The translations under genes were made by a program, and so were the position numbers. Under the pieces are notes generated by a model, which was not told the origin of the DNA, did no database searches, and saw only the letters and a list, made by a program, of their open reading frames with translations. From contig OX235274.1 of assembly GCA_944472155.2 (NCBI GenBank), positions 40,360,052 to 40,424,051 on the forward strand: a stretch of 64,000 bases of DNA, read 5' to 3'. Below, piece by piece: positions 32,125 through 43,136 of the stretch. Source of the DNA: Trichobilharzia szidati (lineage: Eukaryota > Platyhelminthes > Trematoda > Strigeidida > Schistosomatidae). How positions within the stretch are numbered: the first letter of the stretch is position 1; each line of letters starts with the position of its first letter.

Positions 32125-32715
32125 GTTTGACCACGGATTGATATCAGCTAGAGAACTATTGAAAACCAGTTTTGGAGTACTGGACAGCCAGATATTTCAT
32201 CCTAATTTGGGAATCATCGGCAGTAGCCACCCACTGAGTTTGAAACCTAGGAACTTTCGGTTACAAGGCAAGCTCGTATACCATTCAGACACTGGGACCT
32301 GATTCAGTGGCCAGCCCATGAATTCTAACTTCTACCAATCCGTGATTTAGCTCGCCAGTGATTTGCTAAAGGACGGAGTTTCCTGGAGTTTTAGTGAAAA
32401 GTTGTGACCAGTGAGGTCCATCCAGATGTCACGTGTGAGGATGGATGTCCCACTGATGACATTGGTTGGTGGTCGCACTAAATCGCGAATTGGTAGAAGT
32501 TTGAATTCATGGACTGGTTATTGAATCGGGTCCCAGTGGCTGAATGGTGTACGAGCTTGTCTTAGAGCTGGAAGGTCCTGGGTTCGAACCATGGTGCTGG
32601 GTGCTTATTGCCGATGATTCCCAAACTAGTAGAATGAAACAGATGTCCAGTACTCCAGTGCTGGTTTTCAATGGTTCTCTAACTGATATCAATCCATGGT
32701 CAAACTCGTTAAAGA
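32125..32715. mobile_element. Inverted pair of class H SINEs, copy B
   Basis: Duplicate of 23,560-24,115: a minus copy (32,125-32,345) and a plus copy with leader (32,370-32,715). The plus-strand ribozyme near 32,603-32,652 reads TTATTGCCGATGATTCCC with GAATGAAACAGATGTCC and CAGTAC, so it has the C4 core defect and an interrupted stem II. Confidence 0.83.
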
Positions 32716-32839
32716 ATAATTACTTTGACTTTGTTTCTGGTTGAGAAAATTTTGAGTATTGAGAAAAATAATTGATGTGACATCACTAAAGCATCAAACA
32801 ATCCCGTCATTAGAATTAGTTTTGAAACTGATCTGAACA

Positions 32840-33400
32840 GTTTGTTTGTGGAGTTTTCATTATCGTACTAGACAACACCCTCAGTGCATAATTCAGTTTG
32901 AAGTGAGCTTTTAAGATTACTCATGAGTTTATTAGTCATCTCTCAACGTGAACAACGTAAGACAATATTCAAATCTTATACAGAGGAAACACCAAAAATG
33001 CCAAAGAATTTCGAGAAGCCTAGTATTCAAGTGAATCAGCAATCAACAGACACATTGATACAGACAAGTGTTACCAATCCATAAAAAGAAAGTACTGGAA
33101 CAAAACGTCAACTTTCAGGTCAACGAAACAATCAGTACCAGTTTAAGCAAACTAGAAGATAACAAAATACATGAAAACAACCAATCGCTCTCAAGGTCAC
33201 CATGAGAGATAACTAATAAACTCATGAAAAATCTTAAAAGCTTACTTCAAACTGAAGTATGCTCTGAGGACGTTGCCTAGTAAGACAATGAAACTTTCGC
33301 AATTGAACCGTCCAGCTCAGAGAATACTACTATTTCAAAATCAAATGATTCACTATGCTTCACTGAGTTTACATTGCGTGTCAAATTTAATCAAAATTAG
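32840..33400 (+). mobile_element. PLE family E, copy B
   Basis: Duplicate of 24,250-24,760: minus-strand hammerhead-like motif at 32,853-32,884, C-terminal ORF remnant (GNTKNAKEFREA) near 32,985-33,050, and plus-strand hammerhead-like motif at 33,264-33,294. Confidence 0.77.
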
Positions 33401-33654
33401 AGATTTTGGGCTTCTAGTGTGACGAAAATAATTTTCGAGTGTTGGTTTGCAGGAATTTGACTGACTATAGGCTTGATCACAAGTCAAAATCAGTCAAAGA
33501 ACTATTGGAAGACACGAAAGTACTGCCTTACAAAAACAGACTAACACCTAGTCAGTTATCCTGTGCACTAAAAATCCTTTAGAGGAAGTGAAAACTCGGA
33601 TTCCATCATACTGATCTTGAGCTTATATAATTTGCTTCTAAACTTACTATTTTG

Positions 33655-33965
33655 ATTCAGCGACACTTCTCTGTCGCCATCTTCAGTTGACTACACGACT
33701 GCAATAAGCTTTCATTTACCTTTCACATGATCTCCTCCATTCCACTTTCAGAAGCCCATCCCTCTACTTCTCATTTGGGTTCTATTCAAGGGCCTGTCAG
33801 ATTTGATGTCGCTTGAATGTCTCCTCAACATAAGTTCAATTCAACTCTATTTCCCACTGCATGTATGTTGGGGAATCAGGTGTTTGTTTATACGCCGCCA
33901 GAGTTCCTTATTACTTATCTTTTCTAGTCAGTCATTCGATGTTCAGAATTGAAAGAAGGTAACCT
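33655..33965 (-). mobile_element. RTE-clade LINE 3' fragment, heavily mutated
   Basis: Reverse complements of the RTE end are recognisable: CTCACATGATCTCC-like, TTCTCATTTGGGTTC, TTCCTTATTACTTATCTTTT, and TTCAGAATTGAAAGAAGG for the LSILKI region. This is where copy B runs beyond the break in copy A. Confidence 0.65.
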
Positions 33966-34100
33966 TTCCAAGTTTAATGGCCACTTTTAAGCCCGGAAAA
34001 GATGGATGGTTAGGCATGCGACTAACAACCCAATCGCGTTAAAACCCAACCCTATTGCTGATCAAACTTCAAAGCACAGAAAAATACACTTATTCTTCAC
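33966..34100 (+). mobile_element. Class T SINE body fragment
   Basis: AAGATGGATGGTTAGGCATG and CGACTAACAACCC are followed by AAACTTCAAAGC. The head and tail ends are lost. Confidence 0.5.
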
Positions 34101-36059
34101 TGGAATCTGGAGTAGTTCTCAACATGAGAATGGATGTTACAAGAGCACATAAATCTTCTTAAAAGTAGTCGACAGGTGTGCTATCTTTTGGTGAAAGCAA
34201 AAGTGGGAATTAGGATATGGAATATCCGAACTATATTTAAGGCCAACAAACTGTTTAGTTTGTCTCTAAGATGTCATAGTATTTGTATCATGAGAACAGT
34301 TAATCGTGAGCAGTGATTTTTAAAGGCGATTTTTCTGGAAGTTAGATGGGTTGAATGGGTTAGACTTCGTATTCAATGAAATCCAAGATATGACATAGCA
34401 CTTTACCTTTATTAAAAGATGTAATGATCCAGTCAAGTACAGATGATACCTGAAAGCTGTCAGACTGAGTTGTTAGGCCGATGGAAGAAATTTCATAATA
34501 AAATTGGTTAGGTGTTTAGATGTAAACGGGAAATTACTGAACTGGACCGAATATAATTAAGAAGTCAGCAGTAGAATATGCACGTAAAATTTCACAGAAA
34601 ACGTACATATTAATGGAGTCATTATTTTATTTTTGAACTCAGTAGTGTAGTTCAAAGTGAAATGTGTATATTGGATGCATTCGGAGACCAGACAACGTGG
34701 TGTCTGATGAAATACCAATGAAAGACCGTGGACAATTTAAACATTTTATTCACCGAATCAGTATCATTATATATCATTGTGTCTTGAAATAACACGTGAA
34801 AAGAAGATAGTTTAAATCCAGACATCTGTGTTGACAGTTTTAGTAGGTTTGTTGTTAATACTCATCAAAACTCTTAACTGCATCGCTATGAACTGAAACG
34901 ATAAGTTACCGCCAAGTATAGTTACTAGATTCACTGGCTTAAAATATCTATTTAATTTAATGAACTCTTAGATTACAATCAAAACAGTGTAGTTCTATCT
35001 TTGACTAAAAATCCTATTAATGCTGATTTCAAAGTTTAAGTATTATAAATACCTAAAACATTTTCCCGTGGCCCACATTTCATCTGTATTATCAGAATAT
35101 CTTTCAGGTAAAATTAAAATAACCTTTCAGCACTCCTTTTATTCTAAAGCTCACCATTTCATTTTCCATCACTTTCTATGAAAGATGACCTCTTACTGGT
35201 GAATTGCTGTTCAAATTCCATCATGATTTAATTGTTAAACAAAGTCACTATAAATACATATTCAGAGTTTTTACCTATCAGTTGTCTGTTGACGCTGCAA
35301 TTTAAGAACTCTACCAGTTGTCACATCCCTTTACATATCATTCTGGAGTTTGTGTGATGTTGCTAGTGGCGATTGAGTTTTCTGTTGTGGTTAGCCTTTC
35401 ATATTAGTCAGTTTCATTATGTGTATAGTTATGTTCTGTCTCTGTTAATAAGGGTACATAGACAACACAAAATGTTTATAAACTGTGTGATTTTTGGACG
35501 ATGAATCATACTACTGCCATGGGATCAGAGAGTAGGCGCTGAGTTCATGGCAAACACTGACGCAACAAGTAACCCTTTCACCTCATGTACTTGGACAACA
35601 ACCATCATAATAAGTAGGTATTATTCCTCATGTGTTTTCCTTTCAGTTCGTGAATCAAAATGTATGCTTGTGTTTTCTTCTGCTAATCTTTTACTCTAAC
35701 CTCTAGCTAGGGATGCCAACAGAATAAACTGTCAGCTGACTTTCATTATACAAACCGCTAAAACGTCACAATAATACCATACTTATGACAATCGTAACAT
35801 TGTAAAATCCCAGTCAGTTACAGATAGCAGTAAAAGGTTTTGCTCCAATAAAGATCAGACAACTTCATTAGTTAATCATGTTAGCGAGTTTAGCAACTTC
35901 TTCACACAACTATTTTTATATTTCATTCCTTATGGAAGGTTAGAGAATGAAAATCAGTCATTTGAGAAGTTGAATCAAACTCACAGTTTGCAAATTGTCT
36001 AGCGATCTATAATTTACACAGTTTGAATGGTGAAATCTCACCGTAGTTTCCTCTCGAAA
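34101..36059. other. Unrecognised, mostly single-copy DNA
   Basis: About 2 kb without a repeat shared in the window and without a frame above 60 codons (34,134-34,316). No RT, SINE box or long coding exon is visible. Introns or regulatory DNA of a nearby gene cannot be excluded. Confidence 0.45.
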
Positions 36060-36250
36060 CCAATTTACTCCGATCACAATATGTGATGTGGTTGACACCA
36101 TAAATAAGTAGTCAAGACAGCAAACTGAATCAAATCTCGTACACCACTGATGAGCTCGGCGCAGAACAAATGAAACGGCCATCCGATATTTAGATTACCT
36201 CGATCTACCTGGTAAGCAGTGCTGGTTGACACTCATCCCAATCAATCAGT
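36060..36250 (+). mobile_element. Old hammerhead SINE of an SM-alpha-like subtype
   Basis: A decayed B-box region (CTGAATCAAATCTCG) precedes a motif at 36,147-36,176: perfect CTGATGA, G, an unpaired-looking CTCGGCGCAG region, then GAAAC followed by GGCCATC. Stem III would be ACGGCCAT, close to a palindrome, as in ACAGCTGT of class H and ACGCGCGT of SM-alpha. Stem I does not pair well. The tail TACCTCGATCTACCTGGTAA is unlike class H. Probably a separate, older lineage. Confidence 0.55.
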
Positions 36251-36379
36251 AGCACAGAATTTTAGAAGTTAGCTGATCAGATTTTTCTTTTGTAAATTCA
36301 CTGAATATCTGTGGGAAATCCTTTGTACAGACGAGAATTTAAAAGTTGATGGTCCACATCTACAAGCTCTTAGCACTTC

Positions 36380-36525
36380 ATTCCTTCGCTTTCGAAGTAC
36401 AATGTAGGACTACAAGGTTAAAGGTTTGAAGTTTCCATAGCAGGTGTATTATTCTTTCTTAGTCTAACCTCATACTCAACTTTGCCTCTTTATCGGACTC
36501 ACTACTAGTTAATCAAGTGCGTCAA
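36380..36525 (-). mobile_element. Class T SINE body fragment
   Basis: Minus-strand remnants of the GTTGAGTATGAGGTTAG module and of GAAACTTCAAACC. Boxes are not identifiable. Confidence 0.45.
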
Positions 36526-37164
36526 GTGAATGGTTTCTATGTTTTGCTGCTAGACTGCTTCGTTCATTTCCTCTCTTTGACGTCAAAATTATCTCTGCAC
36601 TACTTGATTTTCTTGTGCCAATGAACGTCTATTTTCGTACAGCTGATAAAGTTTGTCAGTAGCACACGCCACAACTGTATGAAACTGTGACAAAGACAGA
36701 CACTGTCAAATTAATCTCACTTTTAGTGACAGTTATCACATTCCTGACTAAACGTTATGGAAACAGCAGTGCTAAAGTACGTCAAGTAGTGCATGACTAA
36801 GTTTAAATATTTTCTGATGGTGAACGTGTTTGAAGATGCCCAACATTCGTAGTTTGATGTGAAACAAATGATTTCAATTGTATCATGTCGACCAATATTT
36901 TTAAAACAATTAACAAAACTCATTTCAAATCGTGAAAAATACCTATCGGGACATTAGAGAGGAAAGAAAAAGAAGTTCATCAAAGATCGCTGAAGATCTT
37001 TTCGGTGATTTCATCTTCAATAGATGCACATTCACAATCACATAAATAAGTTCGAACAGTTATAACCATTATCCGATTCAGTATAATGAAGGTGATAACA
37101 TTTTTTGATTTGAGATTAAAGTCTGAAGGTGTGAATAAAGATCACAAAGGGTACATAAGCAAAA
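36526..37164. other. No recognisable feature
   Basis: AT-rich spacer with a 66-codon minus-strand frame at 36,723-36,923 lacking motifs. Confidence 0.45.
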
Positions 37165-38700
37165 TTATACAAGACTACAAAATAGTTTCATAATAGCTAG
37201 AATAGTTTTTAACGGTGACAGGAATGAACAGGATGCACATAGAAACAAACTGAAATAATGATGAAAAATACGAAAAGAATGGAAAAACAAACAAACGGAA
37301 ACTAAGGATCCAAACAGAATTAGATTCATGGTAAATGTAGAGGTTGGACTACTTCCTTTTAAACACATATCTCCAGGTTTTCGACGCATATATAGAGGGC
37401 TTCTATAGTGCAAAGAAGTCAGAAACACACTGCTCTTGGCAGATTTTGGTTGACTTTGTAAACGACTCTGAAAGATGAGTCAGGTGAGATGTTGTGATCG
37501 ATGTGCTGAACAGGTGTTCAGTCATGGAGCTTCTGATTGAGCTGGTACTGTCTTTCTGCAGCTATGCTGGGTGGTGCTCTCTAATACGTTTTCTGAGGGC
37601 ACTCATAGAACGATCTATGTAACTACCTGTACAAGAGCAGGTGAATTGATGCATACATGGTCATGTTTGCGAGTTTATCCTTCACGTTGCTTGAAAGTAG
37701 TGGGCGGCTAGGGGATATCACTCTTAGTGCTGTTACGGAAAAGGTCTTCTTTATGGAATTGAAGATTCTTCCTTTTGGGTTACCTGCCGCCAGGTCTCCC
37801 CTGAAGTTCACATTCATATGCAATGTTTTTTTCGTAATAAAGTGCATTCTTCTCTACTCCGCTTTGGTATTACTTTCTTCTCCACAAAACATTCCGGGTA
37901 TCCATTCTGAGCTGGGATATTTTTCAGAACTAAGAGTTCTTCTTCTAAGCAGTGAGTGTTGCAGATTCTTCTGATACAATAAGCAAGTAAAATGATGAAA
38001 GCTCCTTTAAGACTCACACGTATCCAGCTATAAAATTTTGTCACTCGGCCATTCCATAACAGTTTCCTATGGAAAGACTTTTTCAGAGTCCCATCATCTC
38101 TTCTTTTCAATTACTTATCAAGAAATGAAATCTTTGATTCATTTCTTAATTCATTTGGGAATTTAACTGGAGGATGGAGATTACTGAGGCCCTGTGAGAT
38201 ACAATTTAAATCGGAATTGGCTAGTGATCGCGCTTTGTCGTGAATTGGCAGAGGTTGGAATTCATGAGCCGCTTATTGGATCGGATCCCAGTGGCTCATT
38301 GGTCTACGAGCTCGCCTTGTAACCCAGAAGGTCCTGTGTTCGAACCGCATTTGGTGAGTGTGTACTGCTGAAAAGTCCTAAACTAGGACGAAACAGCTTT
38401 CCAGTACTCCCAGGTTTTCCAACGGTCAGCTTATGATGAAATCCTGTAACCAATCAATCAAATCCCTACAAACCAACACTTGTAAATTGAACTGTAAAGT
38501 GTCCTCAATATACCTTTTGCACAGCAGCAATTTGTCTATTTTTTGATTTACATATTCTGTTCTTCAAATTGGACATAAAGCAGTCTGCCAAAAGTCGGCC
38601 AAGAGCAGAGTCCATGGCACTTCCATTATTCTGTCTGTAGATTTCGTCACTGGAGGTGAATTCCAGCCGAAATATGCATCTCAGTAACAACTCTTTTGGC
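37165..38700 (-). mobile_element. Penelope-like element, family F, RT plus GIY-YIG remnant
   Basis: Minus strand, 5' to 3'. FTSSDEIYRQNNGSAMDSAL and GRLLADCFMSNLKNR (38,505-38,690) form the RT motif usually read as QxxGxAMGSPLGPLLAD. A class H SINE insertion follows (38,262-38,500), then FYSWIRVSLKGAFIILLAY and NIPAQNGYPECFVEKKV, the thumb. Next come SNVKDKLANMTMY, a GIY-YIG-type block with CSCTGSYIDRSMSALRKRI and REHHP near 37,560-37,640, and a C-terminal LYMRRKPGDMCLKGSSP near 37,340-37,400. Frameshifts and stops separate the parts; the YVDD-type motif is lost or displaced by the SINE. Order RT then GIY-YIG is diagnostic for PLEs. Confidence 0.87.
38262..38500 (+). mobile_element. Class H SINE inside the family F PLE
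   Basis: The head CAGTGGCTCATTGGTCTACG and a changed B box are followed by a ribozyme at 38,362-38,407. Stem I GTACTG/CAGTAC is perfect, stem II GTCC/GGAC is perfect, GAAA is present, and stem III reads ACAGCTTT. The core is CTGAAAA, so the essential G at position 8 is A and the motif should be inactive. Apart from that base this is one of the best-folded copies. Confidence 0.85.
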
Positions 38701-39649
38701 TATGGTGCTGGTATCCTTCAACTCAGATTCACGTCATTCATATATTTGCATAGGACTCAGACTATTCCTGTGAGGGCGCACATCAGTAAATAAATCATTC
38801 CAACACCAACAAGTTATCTTTCAGTTGTGTTATCTTACAATTAACATTAAATTTTTAAGGTTGATGAAAAAAAATTCCTGAGTGCATTAAAACTAATTAA
38901 CACTATTTTTGTAAAGCCTATCCATAAAGCATTCCTACTGAAAATGTGATCTCAATATGCACAACTAAACTTTATGTGATTGTAGTTCATGAAAATATAC
39001 AGAATTTATTTCAGTAATCTTTTCAAACAGAGAAAGTAAAACTAAACAAGATGAGCGAAAAAAGCTTTAAACAAAAGAGGTATAAAAATTCCAGGGTATC
39101 AAAGTGTATTCATGATAATAAAGGCTAAAGGAAAACTAAATCCAAAAAGAAAACGATGTGAGCAATGATGCATCAAGGCTTCTTTTATCATTTTCCAATG
39201 AAAGACACTAAATAATTTGATTGTCTATGGCAAAGCAATGAGAGTTCTTTTTCCTATCGCCTATTTTTTTTAACCCCTTTTTCTTAGTGCTTAACCCATT
39301 CTAATCAATATTTTAACGTCAAATGAACTTCTTAGGAGTAATAATGGGTTGTTTCTAATCTAATCAAAGAGTACGAATTCTAACTACTTAACGATATCTT
39401 ATATATCTTATATCAGACTTCGTCAAAATCGTGTTTTTCTGAAATTTTTAAGAATAAAAACCCTGTTGACTCCTAAATGTCATTGCAATTTACACCTTCA
39501 CAAGTAGATTGCAACATATAAAATACTTAAAAATCCCTAATGAGTCATATAAAAGGTAAGACATTCAGTGAAGAGTTAGTCTTTTCAGCGATATCATTCT
39601 CAAGCTGTACATTCGCACATATATAGCGAATGTTTTCTATTATTTTATT
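38701..39649. other. No recognisable feature
   Basis: AT-rich DNA. It may include the 5' part of the family F PLE just after 38,700 (CACGTCATTCATATATTTGC), but no motif is readable. Confidence 0.4.
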
Positions 39650-39836
39650 TTTATTTTGGCTACAGCTTGATGCCACACAGTATTTTCAGTACAAGTGTGG
39701 AATTTTCAGTATGGATATCAGTAGCCCAAATTTTGCAGGCCGACCATAGATATCAGATGTGTGTCGGAAGGGGATCGAACCCCGGACCATGTGCATAGTC
39801 GGCGAGAGTCCTAACCACTGTGCCACTGACGCACAG
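39650..39836 (-). mobile_element. Class S SINE, minus strand
   Basis: The minus strand reads GTGGCACAGTGGTTAGGACT, with B box GGGGTTCGATCCCC near 39,770-39,783, then the class S body with GGATATCCATACTG-like sequence and CATCAAGCTGTAGCC. The match to 5,594-5,779 is close, and the B box here is better preserved. Confidence 0.85.
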
Positions 39837-40044
39837 CAAAAGGAATATTTCCAAAGCCAACTCACGAATCAGCTTCAGAGTCGTTTACAGAATACTCAGG
39901 ATTCTTGCTAAATGGTTACGAAACAAACTTCTTAAAGCCGTAGAAGTAATGGCATTTCACACTGTTAAATCCCAAACGCTTCATGCAGAAGTAGTTTGCC
40001 CAGTCAGTAAATCTACAATGGACCTTATTTGTCCTGATACTACA

Positions 40045-40310
40045 TACGTAACTTATGTTCTTCACTTACCTCCTATTACATTTTTGCCTATTATTACCAC
40101 TGCTGTTAACTTGACTCTCGTTCAAATTTCAGTTGAATTCCGCTCAATCCTGTCAATTGTATTATGTCACTCAATTTACTTACTGAGTTTTATTTTTAAT
40201 ATCTACTCGATTAAGGCTTTTTATATTACGTAAGTTGTTATCTAAAATTTACAACTCTAATGGCACATCTAATGCTAATTCCTTCCGTTACTATAAAAAT
40301 GTATTATATA
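40045..40310. repeat. Unclassified dispersed repeat R1, copy 2
   Basis: Direct-orientation partner of 1,095-1,345. A 137-codon plus-strand frame (39,820-40,233) crosses its boundary with the neighbouring SINE, so the frame is chance and not a gene. Confidence 0.6.
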
Positions 40311-42420
40311 CATATATGTGCTGTTATACAGTTTGAGAATGATATCGCTGAGAAGAGTAGCTCTTCGCTACATTGTCTCAATTATATTCCCATATATCCG
40401 GTTAAATCAGTGAAACTCTTCGCCTTTTCCTACCAGTTCTTCGTCTTATCTGGAGCTCAATGATACTGACAACCTGATCAGTTAAAATATACAGGCACTC
40501 TTTGTTTGCCACTTACTTAAAAATGGTGTAACGTGTCACAGTGTCTAATTTAATTAGAGAAATCAACCTCTAGAAACGTTTTGAAGTTCTAATATCATTT
40601 CCAGTTCATTGGAAACTGTAAACAACTTGCGTGTAAATCACCTAAAATATTCATCAGGACATGAGGGGAAAAAAAGAAATTCAGGGGCAGGTGAATAGTT
40701 TTCACAGCAGCTATATGATCTCAATTTTTGTGCACTTTTCTTCGTCAAGGCTGCACTGTTATAGATATTATTTACTTGCATTTTGTATTTGAAATTACTT
40801 AAAGTAAGTTGAAGGATAAAACTGAAAACAAAACAAGGATATTATTATTATTTCGATGAAATATAGAGGTTTGACGAGTACCGGTTGGAAACATAACTCC
40901 GGCTTTTTCATGCACAGAGCCAGATATTCTGCAATGCAAAAGAGTCTGGAACAAACTATTTTAGGTAGACTTCTCCTCACTTAGTAATTGCTTTTGAATG
41001 ACAAGTCAGTAGAGATACTGAGATGATTATTGACAATGTTCATGACTGTCCCACTCATGAGATAGCCGCTATCACCTTTTTGTGACAATAACAGGTAGTA
41101 TGACTCAGTTTTATAAAACAAGTAAAGAATAACCTAATTTACCTATCTGTGCGGAAACAGGTAAAATGGCACAATTATACTGAGGCTGTCAAACGTGGCT
41201 GGTTGTCTGTGGATCTTCAGAAAGCAACTGATAGCTGGAGAATTACTTGCAGAGAAAATCTCCTTTAACGAATCAAAGATCTACCACTATAAGGTACCAG
41301 CCACAAAGCCTTTCCTAAAGTCCGCGTTCATGTTTAGTGTCATCTTGCAGACTGAACAGTGTCTGTTTTTGTTGCTTTGATTACACACAACACGTTCCTT
41401 ACCTATTCTCATCCAAGAAGTTTTGGAAAAACAATGACTATTTATGTAAGCAACCAGTGATGCAAACTCTTCTAATGAAGCGTGAGCAGGTTAAGCAATA
41501 GGCGTTTGCTTAGGCTGAGTGAGCAATCGGTTACAAAAATGTTTTCACTAATCACTTTACAAAAGTTTTCTTCAAATAGATCTATTCAAAATTTTACCAT
41601 AGTTTCTCGTCAATTCAACATCCCCAAATGAAACTCTTCAATAATATTGTAATTTTAGCTCAAACTGAACTGGTGGGACATGATTTAGATCACAATTATC
41701 ACTGCAAATAGTAGGTTGTTAGTAGCACAACTTTTAAACACAAGAAATTCGTCCACGGTGAACTTTAAAGTGCCTATTTCTAGAGCCAACAATAAAACAT
41801 CTTTTAAGAGCAGCCCAAGATGGAATCTACAGCAATTTAATATTTTGTCTGAAGACAAAATTGTTGAAGATGGACTGAGTATTGATTGCGCATCTCAGTA
41901 AAAGCCCTTTTATTTACTAAGTTACTTTCGCTTGTATATCTACTCAGAAATTATGTTGTCTAAGTTAGCAACATGTTGGAAAAGTGACTTTACCTCCAGT
42001 GACAACATACGTTTCCAAGTTACAGTTGTATCATTTATATAATGAATGTCTTCATAAAATATTATGGAGAGGGAATATGGATCGCTATCTGCTTGTGTGC
42101 TATAGAATTTCATAAAATCACTTAGCAACTAAATGCTGGGATGATTCCATGATATTCGCAGTCAGCCGGCAAAGTAGATTAGCCTTCTGAACTTCAAGCA
42201 GTTGACAAATCTTCAGAATTCCCATCCGAAGCGTTCGTAAACGTTGCCTTTCTTATTATATTCAGTTAAACAATATTTGTGACTATTCTACCTTGCACAA
42301 CGAAAATGCAAACAGAATTGTGATAGCAATAGCTGAACAAATGTCTTCAGTAATTTTAAGAATCAACTACTCTTAAACAATTAACAAGCGACGTGAATGC
42401 AAGTGAATATATTATATAGT
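40311..42420. other. Unrecognised DNA
   Basis: About 2.1 kb with several frames of 60-67 codons, none with a domain I recognise. The 41,195-41,380 frame includes a GGAGAATTACTTGCAGAGAA stretch that looks coding-like but has no partner here. Confidence 0.4.
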
Positions 42421-42433
42421 AATGTAAACAAAT

Positions 42434-42836
42434 AAACTACAGACCCTCATTAACAGTTGTCTTCGCTCAGTACTCAAGATCAGATGGCTGGCCAGAAGAG
42501 ATCAGCAACAGGGATCTCTGGGAGCGAACGAACCAGCAACCAGTTGTGAAAGAAATAGGCAGGAAGAAATGGAGATGGATTGGCCATACTCTGAGGAAAC
42601 AAGCCATTAAGTGACATCACTAGACAAGCCATTGCTCGCGTGGAACCCGAAAGGGAAGCGGCGAGTTGGTCGTCAGTGCGAGGGTGACATGGAGGAGGTC
42701 ATGTGGAGAGGAGATGAAAACGTGTGGGCAGACATGGAGCCAGGTGAAGGCTCTAGCAGAGAACCGAACACAATGGAGACGCACGGCTGAAGCCCTATGT
42801 TCCTCTAGAAATTAAAAGAAACAGTAATATAATAAT
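42434..42836 (+). mobile_element. Young RTE 3' fragment with 13-bp target duplication
   Basis: Flanked by AATGTAAACAAAT at 42,421-42,433 and 42,837-42,849. The insert encodes, in broken frames, [16 protein letters not shown] residues, [20 protein letters not shown] and [13 protein letters not shown], then the region around RRVGRQCEGDMEEVMW. It ends with CCCTATGTTCCTCTAGAAAT and an (ATA)n tail. Sequence is closest to the element at 7,808. 5' truncation with a target duplication is the expected outcome of target-primed reverse transcription. Confidence 0.9.
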
Positions 42837-42994
42837 AATGTAAACAAATTTAGACTACTTATGATTAGGTAGCTGCCTACTAATACTGACTACCATCTGA
42901 GTGTGAGTGACCTCTGAAAGACAAATAACAGCAGAAGTACTTCATTGAGTATTTTGAAATTATTATACACTTAAAAGTAAATTTATAGTGGACC

Positions 42995-43136
42995 AACTTT
43001 TCGCTTCGGTGCGTCAGAGCTCCAAGGAGTAGTCTAGCGTTAATAAACCTGGAATAGGTGGAAGGTTGGGCGTGAAGCTAGAAGCCCATCCCTCCACTAC
43101 CCTGTGTTCCACTTGGGACGTAAAGGAATGCAAATA
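42995..43136 (+). mobile_element. Class T SINE fragment
   Basis: CGCTTCGGTGCGTCAGAG starts in the head. AGGTTGGGCGTGAAGC and CCCTGTGTTCCACTTGGGA follow, then CGTAAAGGAATGC. The B box and part of the middle are deleted. Confidence 0.65.

Larger units (their letters stand above)
26620..33742. repeat. Segmental duplication copy B
   Basis: Collinear with 17,985-25,184. B-specific changes include an RTE 3' fragment at 28,906-29,125, about 30 bp extra near 29,385-29,413 (ATTAATATTATTACTAAC), and a 4-nt insertion that breaks FADD in the RTE remnant at about 30,580. B lacks the PLE insert of A. Confidence 0.9.

Noticed and set aside
34700..34735. CTGATGA followed by AATGAAAGAC, resembling a hammerhead core
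   Set aside because: No stem II can form between the core and GAAA, there is no stem I partner, and no element context. Coincidence.
39820..40233. 137-codon plus-strand open frame
   Set aside because: It starts inside the head of a minus-strand class S SINE and ends inside repeat R1, whose other copy has no such frame. Chance read-through.
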